Assembly (NCBI RefSeq): GCF_000189635.1
Contig: NW_002476290.1
Span: 62,001 to 126,000 of the forward strand
DNA length: 64,000 nucleotides
Reading direction: 5' to 3'
From: Tetrahymena thermophila SB210
Taxonomy: Eukaryota > Ciliophora > Oligohymenophorea > Hymenostomatida > Tetrahymenidae
A program made the position numbers and the translations under genes. Under the pieces are notes generated by a model, which saw nothing but the letters and a program-made list of their open reading frames with translations, had not been told where the DNA came from and searched no databases. How positions within the stretch are numbered: position 1 is the first letter of the stretch; every line of letters begins with the position of its first letter. This document shows, in pieces, positions 13,036 through 25,548 of this stretch.

Positions 13036-13350
13036 TAATTTATTTTTTAAAAGGTTTATTACATATTTATAATATAAAAAAAATTTACAAACTATTCAAT
13101 ATAATTTCAACAATCAAAAATAATTCAATTTTTTAATTTTTAAAAATTATTAGATGTAAAAAAAAAATTTATTTTTTATAAAATAATAATTGCATTTTAA
13201 TTACTGTATTTTTTTAATTATTTAAACGAATTTAAATACGAAATTAATTAAACATTAATTTTTAATTATATTATGAAATCAATCAATCAATTATAAATTT
13301 TAGGCAGATATTAAATATTTAGTTTGCTATGTTAATTATATTTTTTAGAT

Positions 13351-16300
13351 TCAACTAATCAATTAATTTTAGATACCTCTTTTAGGATTTATACTGTATC
13401 CTATTCCATATGAAACTGAAGTAATACCTTGGGATTGATACAAAATTTAATTTTCTTCATCTTAATTATGTAAATATTTTTAATTGTTACTTGGTAATTA
13501 TTTGTTCATATTTCTCATAATTTTTTATGATTAGTAATTAGAATTTATTTATTTTATATTTTAAAGTTTGATTATTTGTATTTTTTACAGCTGTTTCTGA
13601 ATTTAGTTAAAGTTATTATGAGGAAAGAATTTCGTAAAATGGCAAATCTTATCAAACTGCTAGAAAATTAAACTATAATTGTTTATAGAGGTGCTCATCT
13701 GATGGTTATCAAGGTAGCTAGAAGTTTCAGAATTATTTTAATTTTAAATAAAAGGTATTGATTAAATTATTTAATTTAACTTCATATCGTAGATTTATTT
13801 AAGGCTCAACTGATCTATTTTTTTTAAATTGTTAAAGCTTGCCATATCTTTAATCACCACATTAATACTAGGATCCTTTATTTATTCATAATAGTATTAG
13901 AATTTTTTATCTAATTCTTCATTATCATATGATGACGATAACTAGCTCCAGATTTTATCTAATCCATTCAGACTTATACTTGGGATAAATGGTGAGGGTA
14001 TATTGCTATCATTACTCAAAGATTTATAAATATCTTTTACTGAAGATAGTAAAGACTATTTTTAACTTACTCTATCCAAGCTTTCATTCTTACTTTTTCT
14101 CTTTAACTAATCTTCTTCAAATGTTATTCTAGTAAAATCAGAATTAATTCTTGGTAATTAATTAGCCTAATGAACCTATTCCTTTATTCTATTAATTTAA
14201 ATATATTTTAAAATACTCACTATTAACATAGTTGCATGAATAAAATGACAATTAAAAGATCCAATAAAAATTAGATGAAAATTTTTTATTATTAATTTAA
14301 ATTAAAATATAAAAAATTATAGAAATTATTGAAATTACAAATCACTCTGTTTTAAAAATAAATAAAATGCAAAAAAAAAACTAAAATTGTTTCAATTTCA
14401 TAAAATTTTGTTTGAAAAAATTCTGTAAATATTTTTTTAATTTACTTTTTTAAACAAAAATTATTAAAATATTTTTATTTTTTAAAAAAGTGATTTATGT
14501 TTTTATAATTTACATTTCCGATTAAGTATCTTAGTTGTTTGCAATGAAGTTAGGAGATTGCAGGATACTGTGAATAGAGATATTACTTTAATCCTATTCT
14601 TTCAAGTAGACTTATTGAAGCTAATAATCTTTATCTGTATGATTTATATCATGTTTCTTGCTACTGACTGATTTTATGCTTCTAGTTTTCTACAATTTTG
14701 GAGAAATTTCTTCAGCGCACAAGATATTTTCATTGATTATGCTGTTATTATAATTATTATTTTAATTTTCATTTTTTTTTTTCTATAAAATTTGAGTAAA
14801 TTAATCATCATCTTCGTATTCATCTTCTTCTGGTTCTGTAGAATATAAACTCTATGGAATATTTAAATCTATCAATAACTTCTTTAAGATTTCTCTGTTT
14901 GCTTTTATGTTCAATCTATTATGAAAAGTTAAATATTTATGCTTATAAAATAATATAATTTTCTTTTATTTTACAAACAGTTAACTCTTGAGTTTTTGTT
15001 GGTCTTTCTAAAAAAGAGTTTTCTTTAATTTATATGCTCAAATCTTTATCTTAAAAAAATAAACTGCTTATCAAATTGAGGCTTCAGAATTGAGCACTTA
15101 TCTACAGTATGTCCTATTTGCTAGCATCCAAAGCACTTAACTTTAATGCATTTCAAGTCATTCTAAAATAAGATTAGCTCTTAAATCAGCTTTTATCTTT
15201 CATGGTCTTTTTGTTTTGACTAAATTACTTCAAGGAAATCTTACCTTGTAATTTTATATGCTGTAGAGAAATTTACACTTCTAGCGGATGCAGAGCGAGT
15301 CTTTCCTGAGAAAAAAGAAATCTCACCAAAGCATGAATTTTTCTATAAGCTAGCTACTACTCGTTCAGTATTATGAAAAGCTTGAAAAATTTCAACTATT
15401 CCATCAGTTATTAAGTAAACCGATTAGTCATCAAGCTTTCCTTCTTCAAAGATAGTCTCATTTGGATTGAATATAACTTTTTTCATTTTATTAATTAGCT
15501 CGTTGTTTGTCGATTAAGAAAATATATGAGTATAAAAGCTCATCTTTTAAAATACTTTAGAGTTTATTCCTTATATTATTTCATCTTACAATTTTTTTGG
15601 TAAGTTTTTTATTGCTTGTTATTCTTATTGTAGATCTTCATTCCTCTATTTTTATTTTACACTTAACATGTAATGCTTAACTCTTTATTATAATTGCCCA
15701 TCAATATTGTTTTTGTACAAAAGTCTATTCGAAAATAATTTAATTAAAAAAGTAAAAATTTAGTTTTGAAAAAATAAATAAAAGCTGAAGAAGAAAATTT
15801 TACTTTAATTAATTACAATAAAAAATAAAAAAAACAAGTTTTTTTGATGAATTAATTTTATTTAAAGCAACTCATTTTTAATTGATTTTTGGTTCAATTA
15901 ATAAAATTTAATATAATCATTGATTTTAATGTAAAAAAATTTACCTAGTAAGTACCCTAACACTTTTTTTATATTTGTCTTAATCTTTCTTACTATCAAA
16001 TATACATAGAAATACTGTAAAAATTGAAAAGAATAATACAGAACCAAGGATAATTGTTAAAGCACTTCCATATACTAATTCAATTTTCGTTTAAGGTTTA
16101 AATAAATCGCTTCCAGCTAATTAATATTAATTAAAAATTTCATATTATTTAATAAAACTCTTGTGACAAACTAAATTACAATGCATGAATTACGTGATTG
16201 ACCAATAATATGTAATCAAATATTAATCAATGTGGTCTTTGTTAGAAAAATTCAAATTTGATAGCCAAGTAGTATTATATCCCATTTTAGTTTCTATGTT

Positions 16301-17942
16301 ACTCAAATATATCAACGAAACAGTAACTTATTTAGATTAAATATAATATTTTTAAATATATTATAAAAATTAAATAATTACCTAAATGCGCTACTATGAG
16401 ATCGTAGATTAAAATTTTAGAAATGTGGAAAAATTGTTGCTGCCATTCTGATAAATTTAAATAATCAACAAGTCTTGAAATTTTGCAAAATTTGAGAATA
16501 TATAAAAAAATAATGATGAAATCAAGAATAATCTGTAAATAACACAGATTTTGAACCTAGTAATTGTAATTTAAGAGCAGTAATTAAATTGATAAAGAAG
16601 TAATACAAGCTAAATCAAAAATAAGACTTTCCTTGATATATTAATCTTAGATGATTTCTTTTTCAGCAATAATTTAATCATGAGTATATATTTCTGTGTT
16701 TAGATTAATTAAACTATCACCAAACAAAAAGCAGAAGCACAATAAAAAAATCAAATTTCTTTAATTGTTGTCAAAAATAGCAAAACTAAAAGCTGAATCG
16801 ATAGAATATAAGAATATAAAGGCAGTAGAAAACAACAAATACAAAGAGTTCCACACAAGAAAAACTTTTTCTGTCCTTTAAATCAATCTTTAAAACGTGA
16901 AGAAACTTTTGATAAACATTTTCAAAATTTTAAAAAGTTTCCCATAAAGTGTTTCGCTTAGTTCTTTTTTTTAAGCATCCTCGCAAAATATCGATGCATC
17001 GTTGATATAATTTTAGCATCCAAGCAAGAAATATTTAGAATGCATTTAAAATGAGGGTATTCTCAGTAAATAAGAAAACTTTTTAACTAAATTCATAATA
17101 TCTGATTAAACAGTTTGTTGTTAATTTGCATTTTTACATTTTAAATTTTATGATTTATTCTCTCTTATTATCTTGTTATTCGGAGTACATGTTGAATGTA
17201 AATTGTTTTATTCCTCAGACAAAGAGGATAGTTTGGATAATTCAGATTTTTATTATTTGCTAAAAGTGATAGAGTCTTGTTGCTTTTTCTAATAGAAATT
17301 GTTGTCGATATTTAATTTAGTAGAATTAATTTTTTATTAAAGATTATCAATCTTCTATATTTTTTATGTATTATTGCTCTCTGGATAAAGATCAAACTCC
17401 TGCTAATTAGGGTTTTGGATACAATTTTAAGTTCCCGCTTAATTATCAGAGATAACATTTGCAGACAAGTTGTTGCCTTGTTTTTCATTTTAGCTATTTT
17501 TATTTGCTTTTATTATTAAATCTAAGGGCAACTATCCTTAGTTTAGTTTAATAGGAGTATTACAATTTTTAGTGAAAACATCTGACTATGTATAGTTAGA
17601 AATGCAATTCTTAAAAATAATATCATGGGTGAATTCAGGCAACATTTTTTTATTTTAAGGATACAAATCATAAAATCGTGTATCTCCTACGCTAAATACA
17701 TCATCTTCAGTGTATTTTTAACATTAATTTGTGTCATTCAATACCATCTCAGATAAATAAATTTATTTATCTTTAAGCTAGCTACTATCAGGTTCTTGGA
17801 TCTTATCTTCGTCACCTTTATGTCCTCCCTACTAAATAAAGCTGTTATTATCTAGAAACAAAAGCCCTTAATATGGTTTACAATTGAATCCAGACACTTC
17901 TTAAACTTTCATGTTAAAAAATTTCTATTTTTGATAATCCAT
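13351..17942 (-). CDS. Cyclic-nucleotide-gated channel-like protein, copy 1, 1289 aa
   Basis: Six exons (17942-16382, 16326-16180, 16116-15945, 15724-14975, 14915-14514, 14188-13351) sum to exactly 1290 codons. A long polar N-terminus (~350 aa) precedes six membrane segments starting about LVWNSLYLLFSTAFIF. S4 carries few basic residues (KFCKISR). The pore reads YYWSITQFMHSGSDLFKP, where the usual potassium filter is T-V-G-Y-G-D. After S6 come a C-linker and a clear cyclic-nucleotide-binding domain with VIFNPNETIFEEG and CFGEISFFSGKTRSASARS. Then follows a CX2CX4HX4C knuckle, CFGCQQIGHTVDKC, and an acidic N/Q-rich tail of ~400 aa. The exon 5 frame runs through an 11-nt A tract. It is a ciliate EAG/CNG-family channel by architecture; ion selectivity is unclear because of the filter. 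Confidence 0.9.
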
Positions 17943-19445
17943 TTCGATTATGTAAATTTATATTCTTAGATAAGTGAAATTATCTATTTTTTGATTTAAT
18001 CAAAATTCTTGTCTTGATATTATTTCTTTTTATCATATGAGTTAGCTTCAATTTTTAAATCAAAAATATAAGAAGTAAAAATGCTTCTAACAACACTAAA
18101 ATTTTGTCTTTAATTACTATATTAAGCAATAAAATAGATTGATACTTTAAACCTTTTACTTTAAAAGCTATTGACTAAAAATCAATTTTTTAATTACCTT
18201 GTTATATTCATATTTTATCGAGTTTAATAATTATTAAAAAATTTAATTTTTCTCTAATTTTTAGCTTATCATAGTTAAGATTGCCTGATTTTAAAATGAT
18301 TAAATATTGAGACATTTTAAATCCAAAGTTTGCGCTTTTTATGTTTAAGCATTATAAAAATGGTATGCCAAATTATAAACAAATATTGTCTATTACATTC
18401 TTTAACTAGTTTTTCCACACGAAGTTATTTATAAGAAATATAACGATAATAGATCATTAATATTTATAGTAGACGTAATTCTATTAAAGCATAGTAAAGA
18501 CATTATCTGTATTTCAGAATGATCTGTGATAATAGGTAAATGGGTAAATTATTTATAAATATTATGCATTTATTTCTTTTACTTATATTATAGAAACATC
18601 AAAAATTATAAGATTCATATTATTAGGAGGATTAATGAGGTTAAATTTTATATTTATTGTTTATTGAAAGAAAAACAATAAACTAGAAAAACTTTCTGAT
18701 AAATTATTTTCCAAAAAAGATTTTATAAAATTAAAAGTTGGTTATTATTTATGAAAATAAAAATATATGAAAATGTTCTAAGAAGTATTATAAAGATCCT
18801 CTTTTGATTATAAATACTAAATTTAAATTGGTAGAAATAAGAATACATTTTTACTTCTTTAAATTCAATATTTTGAACTGGAAAATACAAAATCTTTTAA
18901 ATGTTTACTTTCTATTTTTTAATATTTGTGAGATTTATCATTTTTAATTTATAGAATTTGTATTTTTAAAATATTTACTAAATCAAGAAAATTTTAAACT
19001 AATAATAATTATATTTCATCCTAAATTAAATAATCTTTTATAGTTTTTATGAAAGGCTGAAATAGCATAATCTCAAATAATTTTTCAATTTGAGAAGCAT
19101 CAACCTATTATAGTCAATGTAAGATAAAGTTTTATCTTACTAATCTAATATTAGTAATTTAAATTTAACCTATTTATAGTTGTTAAATAATTTATTTATT
19201 TAAGGTGATAAAATGACCCAATGAATATATATATAAATAAAAATAAATAAATTATAAAAATTTGGGTTATAATGGAAAAAAAATTATAAAAAATTGACTT
19301 GAAAAATTCTGTCTATCCACACTTTTCATATTATATAATCTTGAATTAAATTATATAATCAATCAATTATAAATTAATATTTAAGCAGATTTATTAAATT
19401 TTTAATTTTCTATTTTATTTATATTTTATTAGATTCAACTGATAA
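17943..19445. other. Spacer between the two tandem channel genes
   Basis: The part up to about 18745 is the duplicated upstream flank of copy 1 and has a counterpart at 24008-24915. The remainder is AT-rich and unique, with no gene seen. It must hold the promoter of copy 1 and the 3' end signals of copy 2. Confidence 0.65.
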
Positions 19446-22400
19446 TCATATCTATATGCCTCTTTTGGGAAATATGTTTTTTATACGGTATCCAATTCCA
19501 TATGAAATTGAAGTAATCCCTTGAGATTGATATAAAATTTAGTTTTATTCATTTAAATTATGTAAATTTTTTTAATTGCTACTTGATAATGATCTGTTTA
19601 AATTTGTCATCAATTTTGATGATTAGTAATTAGAATTTATGTATTTTATATTTTAAAGTTTGATTATTTATATTTTTTACTGCTGCTTCTGAATTTAGTT
19701 AAAGTTATTATGAGGAAAGAACTTCGTAAAATGGCAAATCTTGTCAAACTTTTAGAAAATTAAATTATAATTTTTTATAGAAGTGCTCATTTGATGGTTA
19801 TCTAGGTAACTAGACATGTCAGAATTACTTTAATTTTAAATAAAAGGTACTGGTTAAATTATTTAATTTAATTTAATATCCTAAATTTATTTGAGGCTCA
19901 ACTAATCTATTCTTTTTATATTGTTAAAGCTTGTAATATCTTTAATAATCACATTAATACTAGGTTCATTTATTTATTCATAATAATATTAGAATTTTCT
20001 ATCAAATTCTTCATTATTATATGATGACGATAGCTGGCTACAGGCTTTATCTAATATATCCAGACTTATACTTGGCATAATTGGTAAAGGTATATTGTTT
20101 TCGATACTCAGAGATTTATGAATATCTTTAAATGAAGGTAGTAAAGACTATTTGTAACTTACTCTGTCTGAACTTTCATTTCTATTTTTTTTCTTTAACT
20201 AATCTTCTTCAACTGTTATTCTAGTAAAGTCTGAATTAATTCTTGGTAATTAATTTGCTTAATGAGCCTATCCCTTTATTCTATTAATTAAATATATGTT
20301 TAAATACTCACTATTAACATAGTTGCACGTATAAATACTTTTAAAAGACTATTAAAAGATATAATAAAAATAAGATTATAATTATTTATTGATTATTTAA
20401 ATTATTAAAAATTTTTGAAACTATGAATCATTCTTTTTATAAAATAAAATGCAAAAAATAAAATAAAATTGTTTCATTTTCTTTGAAAAAAATCTTCATT
20501 CATCAAAATTTTATAATATTTAATTTTATAACAAAAATTATTTAAAATAAATGCTATTTTATTTTTAAAAAAGGGATTTTTGTTTTTATAATTTACATTT
20601 CCGATTAAGTATCTTAGTAATTTGCGATGAGTTTAGGAGAAGACAGAATACTTTGAATAGAGATATTACTTTGATCCTATTCTTTTTAGTAGAATTATTG
20701 AAGCTTACAATCCTTATCTGAAATATTTATTTCATGTTTTTTGCTACTGATAGATTTTACACTTCGATTTTTCTACAAATATGGAGAAAACTCTTCTGCG
20801 CACTAAGTATTTTCAATACTCCTGCTGTTATTATTATTATTGCTTTGGTTTTCATATTTTTTTTTCTATAAAATCAATGAAAATGAATCACAATCATCAT
20901 ATTCTTCTTCTTCTAGTTCTAGTTCTGTGGAATATAAGCTCTATGGAATATTTAAATCTATCAATAATTTCTTTATGGCTTATCTGTTTACTTTAATGTT
21001 CAATCTATTATGAAAAATTAAATATTTATTTATAATAATAAATAATATTATTTTATTTTACATGCAATTAACTCTTGAGTTTTTGTTGGTTTTTCTAAAA
21101 AACTGTTTTCTTTAATTTATATGCTCAAATCTTTATCTTAAAATAATAAACTATTTATTAAATTGAGGCTTCAGAATAGAGCACTTATCTACAGTATGTC
21201 CTATTTACTAGCATCCAAAGCACTTAACATTAATATAATTCAAGTTATTCTAAAACAAAACTAGCTCTTCAATTAGCTTTTATCTTTCGTGATCTTTTTA
21301 CTCTGATTAAATTACTTCAAGGAATTCTTACCTTGTAATTTTATATGCTGTTGAGAAATTTACACTTCTAGCGGATGCAGAGCGAGTCTTTCCTGAGAAA
21401 AAAGAAATCTCACCAAAATATGAATTTTTCTATAAGCTAGCTACTACTCGTTCTGTATTATGAAAAGCTTGAAAAATTTCGACTATTCCATCAGTTATTA
21501 AGTAAACTGATTAGTCATCAAGTTTTCCTTCTTCAAAGATAGTCTCATTAGGATTGAATACAATTTTTTTCATTTTATTAATTAGCTTGTTGTTTGTTTA
21601 TTAAGAAAATATCTGAGTAAAAAAGTTCATCTTTTTAAATTCTTTAGAGTTTATTCCTTTTATTATTTCGTCTTGTAATTGTTTTGGTAAGTTTTTTATT
21701 GCTTGTGATTCTTATTGTAGATCTTCGTTCCTCTATTATTATCCTATACTATACATGTAATGCTTAACTCTTTATTATAAATGTCCATCAATTTTGTTTC
21801 TGTTTAAAAATCTATTCGAAAATAATTTAATTAAAAAATATAAATTTAGTTTGGAAAAAACTAATAAAATATGATAGAGAAAATTTTATTTTAATTATAT
21901 TCTATAAAAAAAAAAATTTTTAAATATCAATTTATATAAAGCGATGCATTTTTATTTAATTGGATTTTGCTGCATTTAAAAAAAATTAAAATAATTTAGA
22001 TTTATTTATAAAAATAGTTTACCTAGAGAGTATTCTAATACTTTTATTATATCCTTCTTAATCTTTCTTCATATCATAGAAACAAAGGAATGCATTAAAA
22101 ATTGAATAGAATAAAGTAAAACCAAGGACAATCGTAATAGCACTTCCATATACTAATTCAATTTTCGTTTAAGGATTAAATAAATCACTTCCTGCTAATT
22201 AAAATTAATAAAAAATTTCATATTATTTAATAAAACTTTTGTTACAAACAAAATTACAATGCATGAATGATGTGATTGACCAATAATATGTAATTAAATA
22301 TTAATCAATGTGGTTTTTGTTAGTATAATTCAAATTTGATAACCAAGTAGTATTATATCCCATTTTAGTTTCAAAGTTACTCAAATATATCAATGAAACA

Positions 22401-24007
22401 GTAACTTATTTAGATTTATAAAATATTTTAAAAAATATACTAAAAATTAAATAATTACCTAAATGCGCTACTAAGAGATCGTAGATTAAAATTCTAGAAA
22501 TTTGGAATAATTATTGCTGCCAATCTGATAAATTTAAATAATCAACAAATTTTGAGATTTTCCAAAATTTGAGAATATAAAAAAAAATGATAATGAAATC
22601 AAGAATAAGATGTAAATTTTGAACCTAGTAATCGAAATTTAAGAGCAATAATTATATTGATAAAGAAGTGAAACAAGCTAAATCAAAAATAAGATTTTTT
22701 TTTGCATATTAATCTTATATGAACTTTTTTTCAGCAATAATTTAATCATGAACATATGTTTCAGTGTTTAGATTAATTAAATTATCCCCAAACAAAAAGC
22801 AGAAGCACAATATAAAAAACAAATTTCTATAACTGTTGTCTAAAATAGCATAATTAAAAGCTGAATCAATAGAATATAAGAATATAAGGGCAGTAGAGAA
22901 TAATAAATACAAAGAGTTCCATACAAGAAAAACTTTTTCTGTCCTTTAAATCAATCTTTAAAATATGAAGAAACTTTTAATAAATATTTTAAAAATTTTT
23001 TAAAGTTTTCCATAAAGTGTTTGGTTTAATTCTTTGACTTTTGCATCCTCGCAAAATATAGATGCATCATTGATATAATTTTAGCATCCAAGCTAGAAAT
23101 ATTTAGAATGCATTTAAAATGAGGGTATTTTTAGTAAATAAGAAAACTTTTTAACTAAATTCATAATATCCGATTAAATAGCTTACTAATTTGTATTTTA
23201 ACATTTTAAATTTTATGATTTAGGCTTACTTATTATGTTGTTATTAGGAATAGAGGTTGAATATAAATTGTTTTATTCCTAAGACAAAGAGGATATTTTG
23301 GATAATTCAGATTTTTATTATTTGCAAAAACTTATAGAATCTTGTTGCTTTTTCTAATAGAAATTGCTGTCAATATTTAATTTAGTCGAATTAATTTTTT
23401 ATTAAGGATTATCAATCTTCTATATTTTTTATGTATTATTGCTCTCTGGATAAAGATCAAGCTCTTGTTAAACAATGTTTTCGATACAATTTTAAACTTC
23501 TGCTTAATTATCAGAGATACCATTTGCAGACAAGTTGCTACCTTATTTTTCATTTTAGCTACTTTTATTTGGTTTTATAATTATATCTATGGACTACTAT
23601 CCTTAGTTTGGCTTATTAGGAGTATTAAAATTTTTAGTTTAAACATCTTATTATGTGACATTAGAAATACAATTCTTAAAAATGATATCATGGGTTAGAT
23701 CAGAAAATAATTTTTTATTTTATGGCCACAAGTCATAAAATCGTGGATCTCCTGAGCTAAATACATCTTCTTCAGTGAATTTTTAGCATTGATTTGTGTC
23801 ATTCAATACTATCTCAGATAAAAAAATTTATTTATCTTTAAGATAGTTACTATAAGATTCTTGGATCTTATCTTCATCACCTTTATGTCCTCCCTACTAA
23901 ATAAAGCTGTTATTATCTAGAAACAAAAGCCCCTAATCTGGTTTGCAGCTGAATTCAGACACTTCTTATTCTTTTATGTCAAACAATTTCTATTTTTGTT
24001 AATCCAT
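19446..24007 (-). CDS. Cyclic-nucleotide-gated channel-like protein, copy 2, 1286 aa
   Basis: Paralogue of the neighbouring gene. Exons 24007-22459, 22404-22258, 22194-22023, 21811-21062, 21004-20597 and 20280-19446 total 1287 codons and have the same phases as copy 1. Exons 2, 3 and 4 have identical lengths in both genes (147, 172 and 750 nt). The unusual pore is kept (WSITSFMH then SGSDLFNP), as are the cyclic-nucleotide pocket and the zinc-knuckle pattern after it (CFGCQQIGHTVDKC). The A-rich tract of exon 5 is interrupted here (QKKKYENQ), where copy 1 has an unbroken run. The C-terminus differs, ending after IFPKRGIQI. The frame is intact throughout, so both genes look functional. Neither shows the GYGD filter, which argues against recent loss in one copy. 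Confidence 0.9.
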
Positions 24008-25548
24008 TTCGATTATGTAAATTTATATTCTAAGAATAATTAAATTATCAATTATTTGGTTTAATTAAAATTCTTAACTCGATATTATTTCTTTTTACCA
24101 AATGCATTACCTGCATTTTCAAATCAAAAATATAAGAAGAAAAACTTTTACAAGAACACTAAAATTTTGTTTTTAATTATTGATATTTTAAATCTTTTAC
24201 TTTAAAAGTTATTGACAAAAAGCAATATTTTAATCGACTTTTTAAATTCATATTTTATTGAGATCATTAATTGTTAAAAAATCAAATTGTTTTATAGTTT
24301 TTTTAGCTTATCATAAGTAAAGATTGCTTGCTTTCTTTCTCTTTATATAGTAAAAATATAATATGAAATGGTTAAATCTTTTATTAAAAATAACTCAAAA
24401 ATAAAAAAATATTGTTTATGATTAATTTTGCAACTATTTCTCTTAAAGCTGAATTGATTTGATATAAAACAAATAAAATCATTAAATTTTGTAACTTAAA
24501 TCCAAAATTTACTCTTTTATACGTTTAAGCATTAAAAAAACAGTAAACCAAAATATAAACAAGTATTGTTTATTACATTCTATAATTAATTTTTTTCTAT
24601 ACAAAGTTAGTTCTGAGTATAATAATGAACAGCGATCATCAATATTTATAGCAGACATAATTCTTTTAAAGCTTACTAAACTTATTAATATATTTTAGAA
24701 ACTATCTGTAATGGTAGATAAAAAGGTAAATTATTTCTAAATATTACATATTTATTTCTTTTACTTATATTATAGAAACTTCATCAATTACAAGTTTTAT
24801 ATTATAAAAAGGTTTAATGAAGATTTAAATTTTATTTTTTGTTTATTGAAAGAAAAAAATTAGACAGGAAAAACTTTCTTATAGATTATTTATTATAAAA
24901 TTAAAAGCTGCTATCAATTTATCAAAATAAAATATAAAAAAATATCAGAATATGTTTTAATAAATATATTAACTATCATCTTAAATAATTAATGCTAAAT
25001 TTAATTGTAAAATCTTATTAAATATAATAATAGCCTGTAAATGACCTTTATTTTTAAACATTAATTAAAAAAGCATTAAAATCTTTAAATATTTTTAAAT
25101 ACCAACCTAAGACCTATTTAAAATATTAAAATTTTCTTAGTAATTTAAAGAAATTCATAATTCTTTTAGAAAATTTATCTTCTATCAAATAAATGGAAAT
25201 GGAAATAATTAATTTTGATTTAAAATAGACGACTTTAATATTAATTTTTAGATGTTAAGAAATCTATTTATTTTTTTAATTATTGAAATTCGTCTTAAAA
25301 ACTAAATTATTTTAAAATTATTTGAAAAAATGATTTTAATTCATATTGGACAAAATTTAAATGGGTAATGATTTATATATATTATAAATTACATTCAAAA
25401 TAATTTAATTTAGAGTAATAAATAATTATTTATTATTATGATTGATTTTAATTGTTGTTGCATTTTTTAGTTTCAGTAAATTAATTATTAATTAATATTT
25501 TAATTATTAGAAAGAGAATTTAATTAGTTTCATCAATAATGCGCTCCA
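24008..25548. other. Intergenic region upstream of channel copy 2
   Basis: To about 24915 this is the duplicated upstream flank of the channel gene. Beyond that the DNA is AT-rich with no gene or RNA signature seen. Confidence 0.65.

Larger units (their letters stand above)
12464..13350. other. Intergenic region between the GRASP gene and channel copy 1
   Basis: Very AT-rich spacer between the ends of convergent genes. It holds an (ATT)n microsatellite at about 12675-12700 and the MITE at 12911-13035, listed separately. Nothing else was recognised. Confidence 0.7.
13262..24915. repeat. Tandem segmental duplication, two units of ~5.5 kb spaced ~6.1 kb
   Basis: Unit 1 (about 13262-18745) and unit 2 (about 19345-24915) align from the 3' flank through all exons and introns of the channel gene and about 800 bp of upstream sequence. 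All five introns are conserved in place and phase, and their lengths are close: 325/316, 59/57, 220/211, 63/63 and 55/54 nt for copies 1/2. Coding parts are much more conserved than introns and flanks, so both copies appear to have been under selection since the duplication. Confidence 0.92.

Noticed and set aside
13351-24007. One of the two channel genes being a pseudogene
   Set aside because: All exon lengths close in frame in both copies and key motifs are kept, so both are treated as functional.
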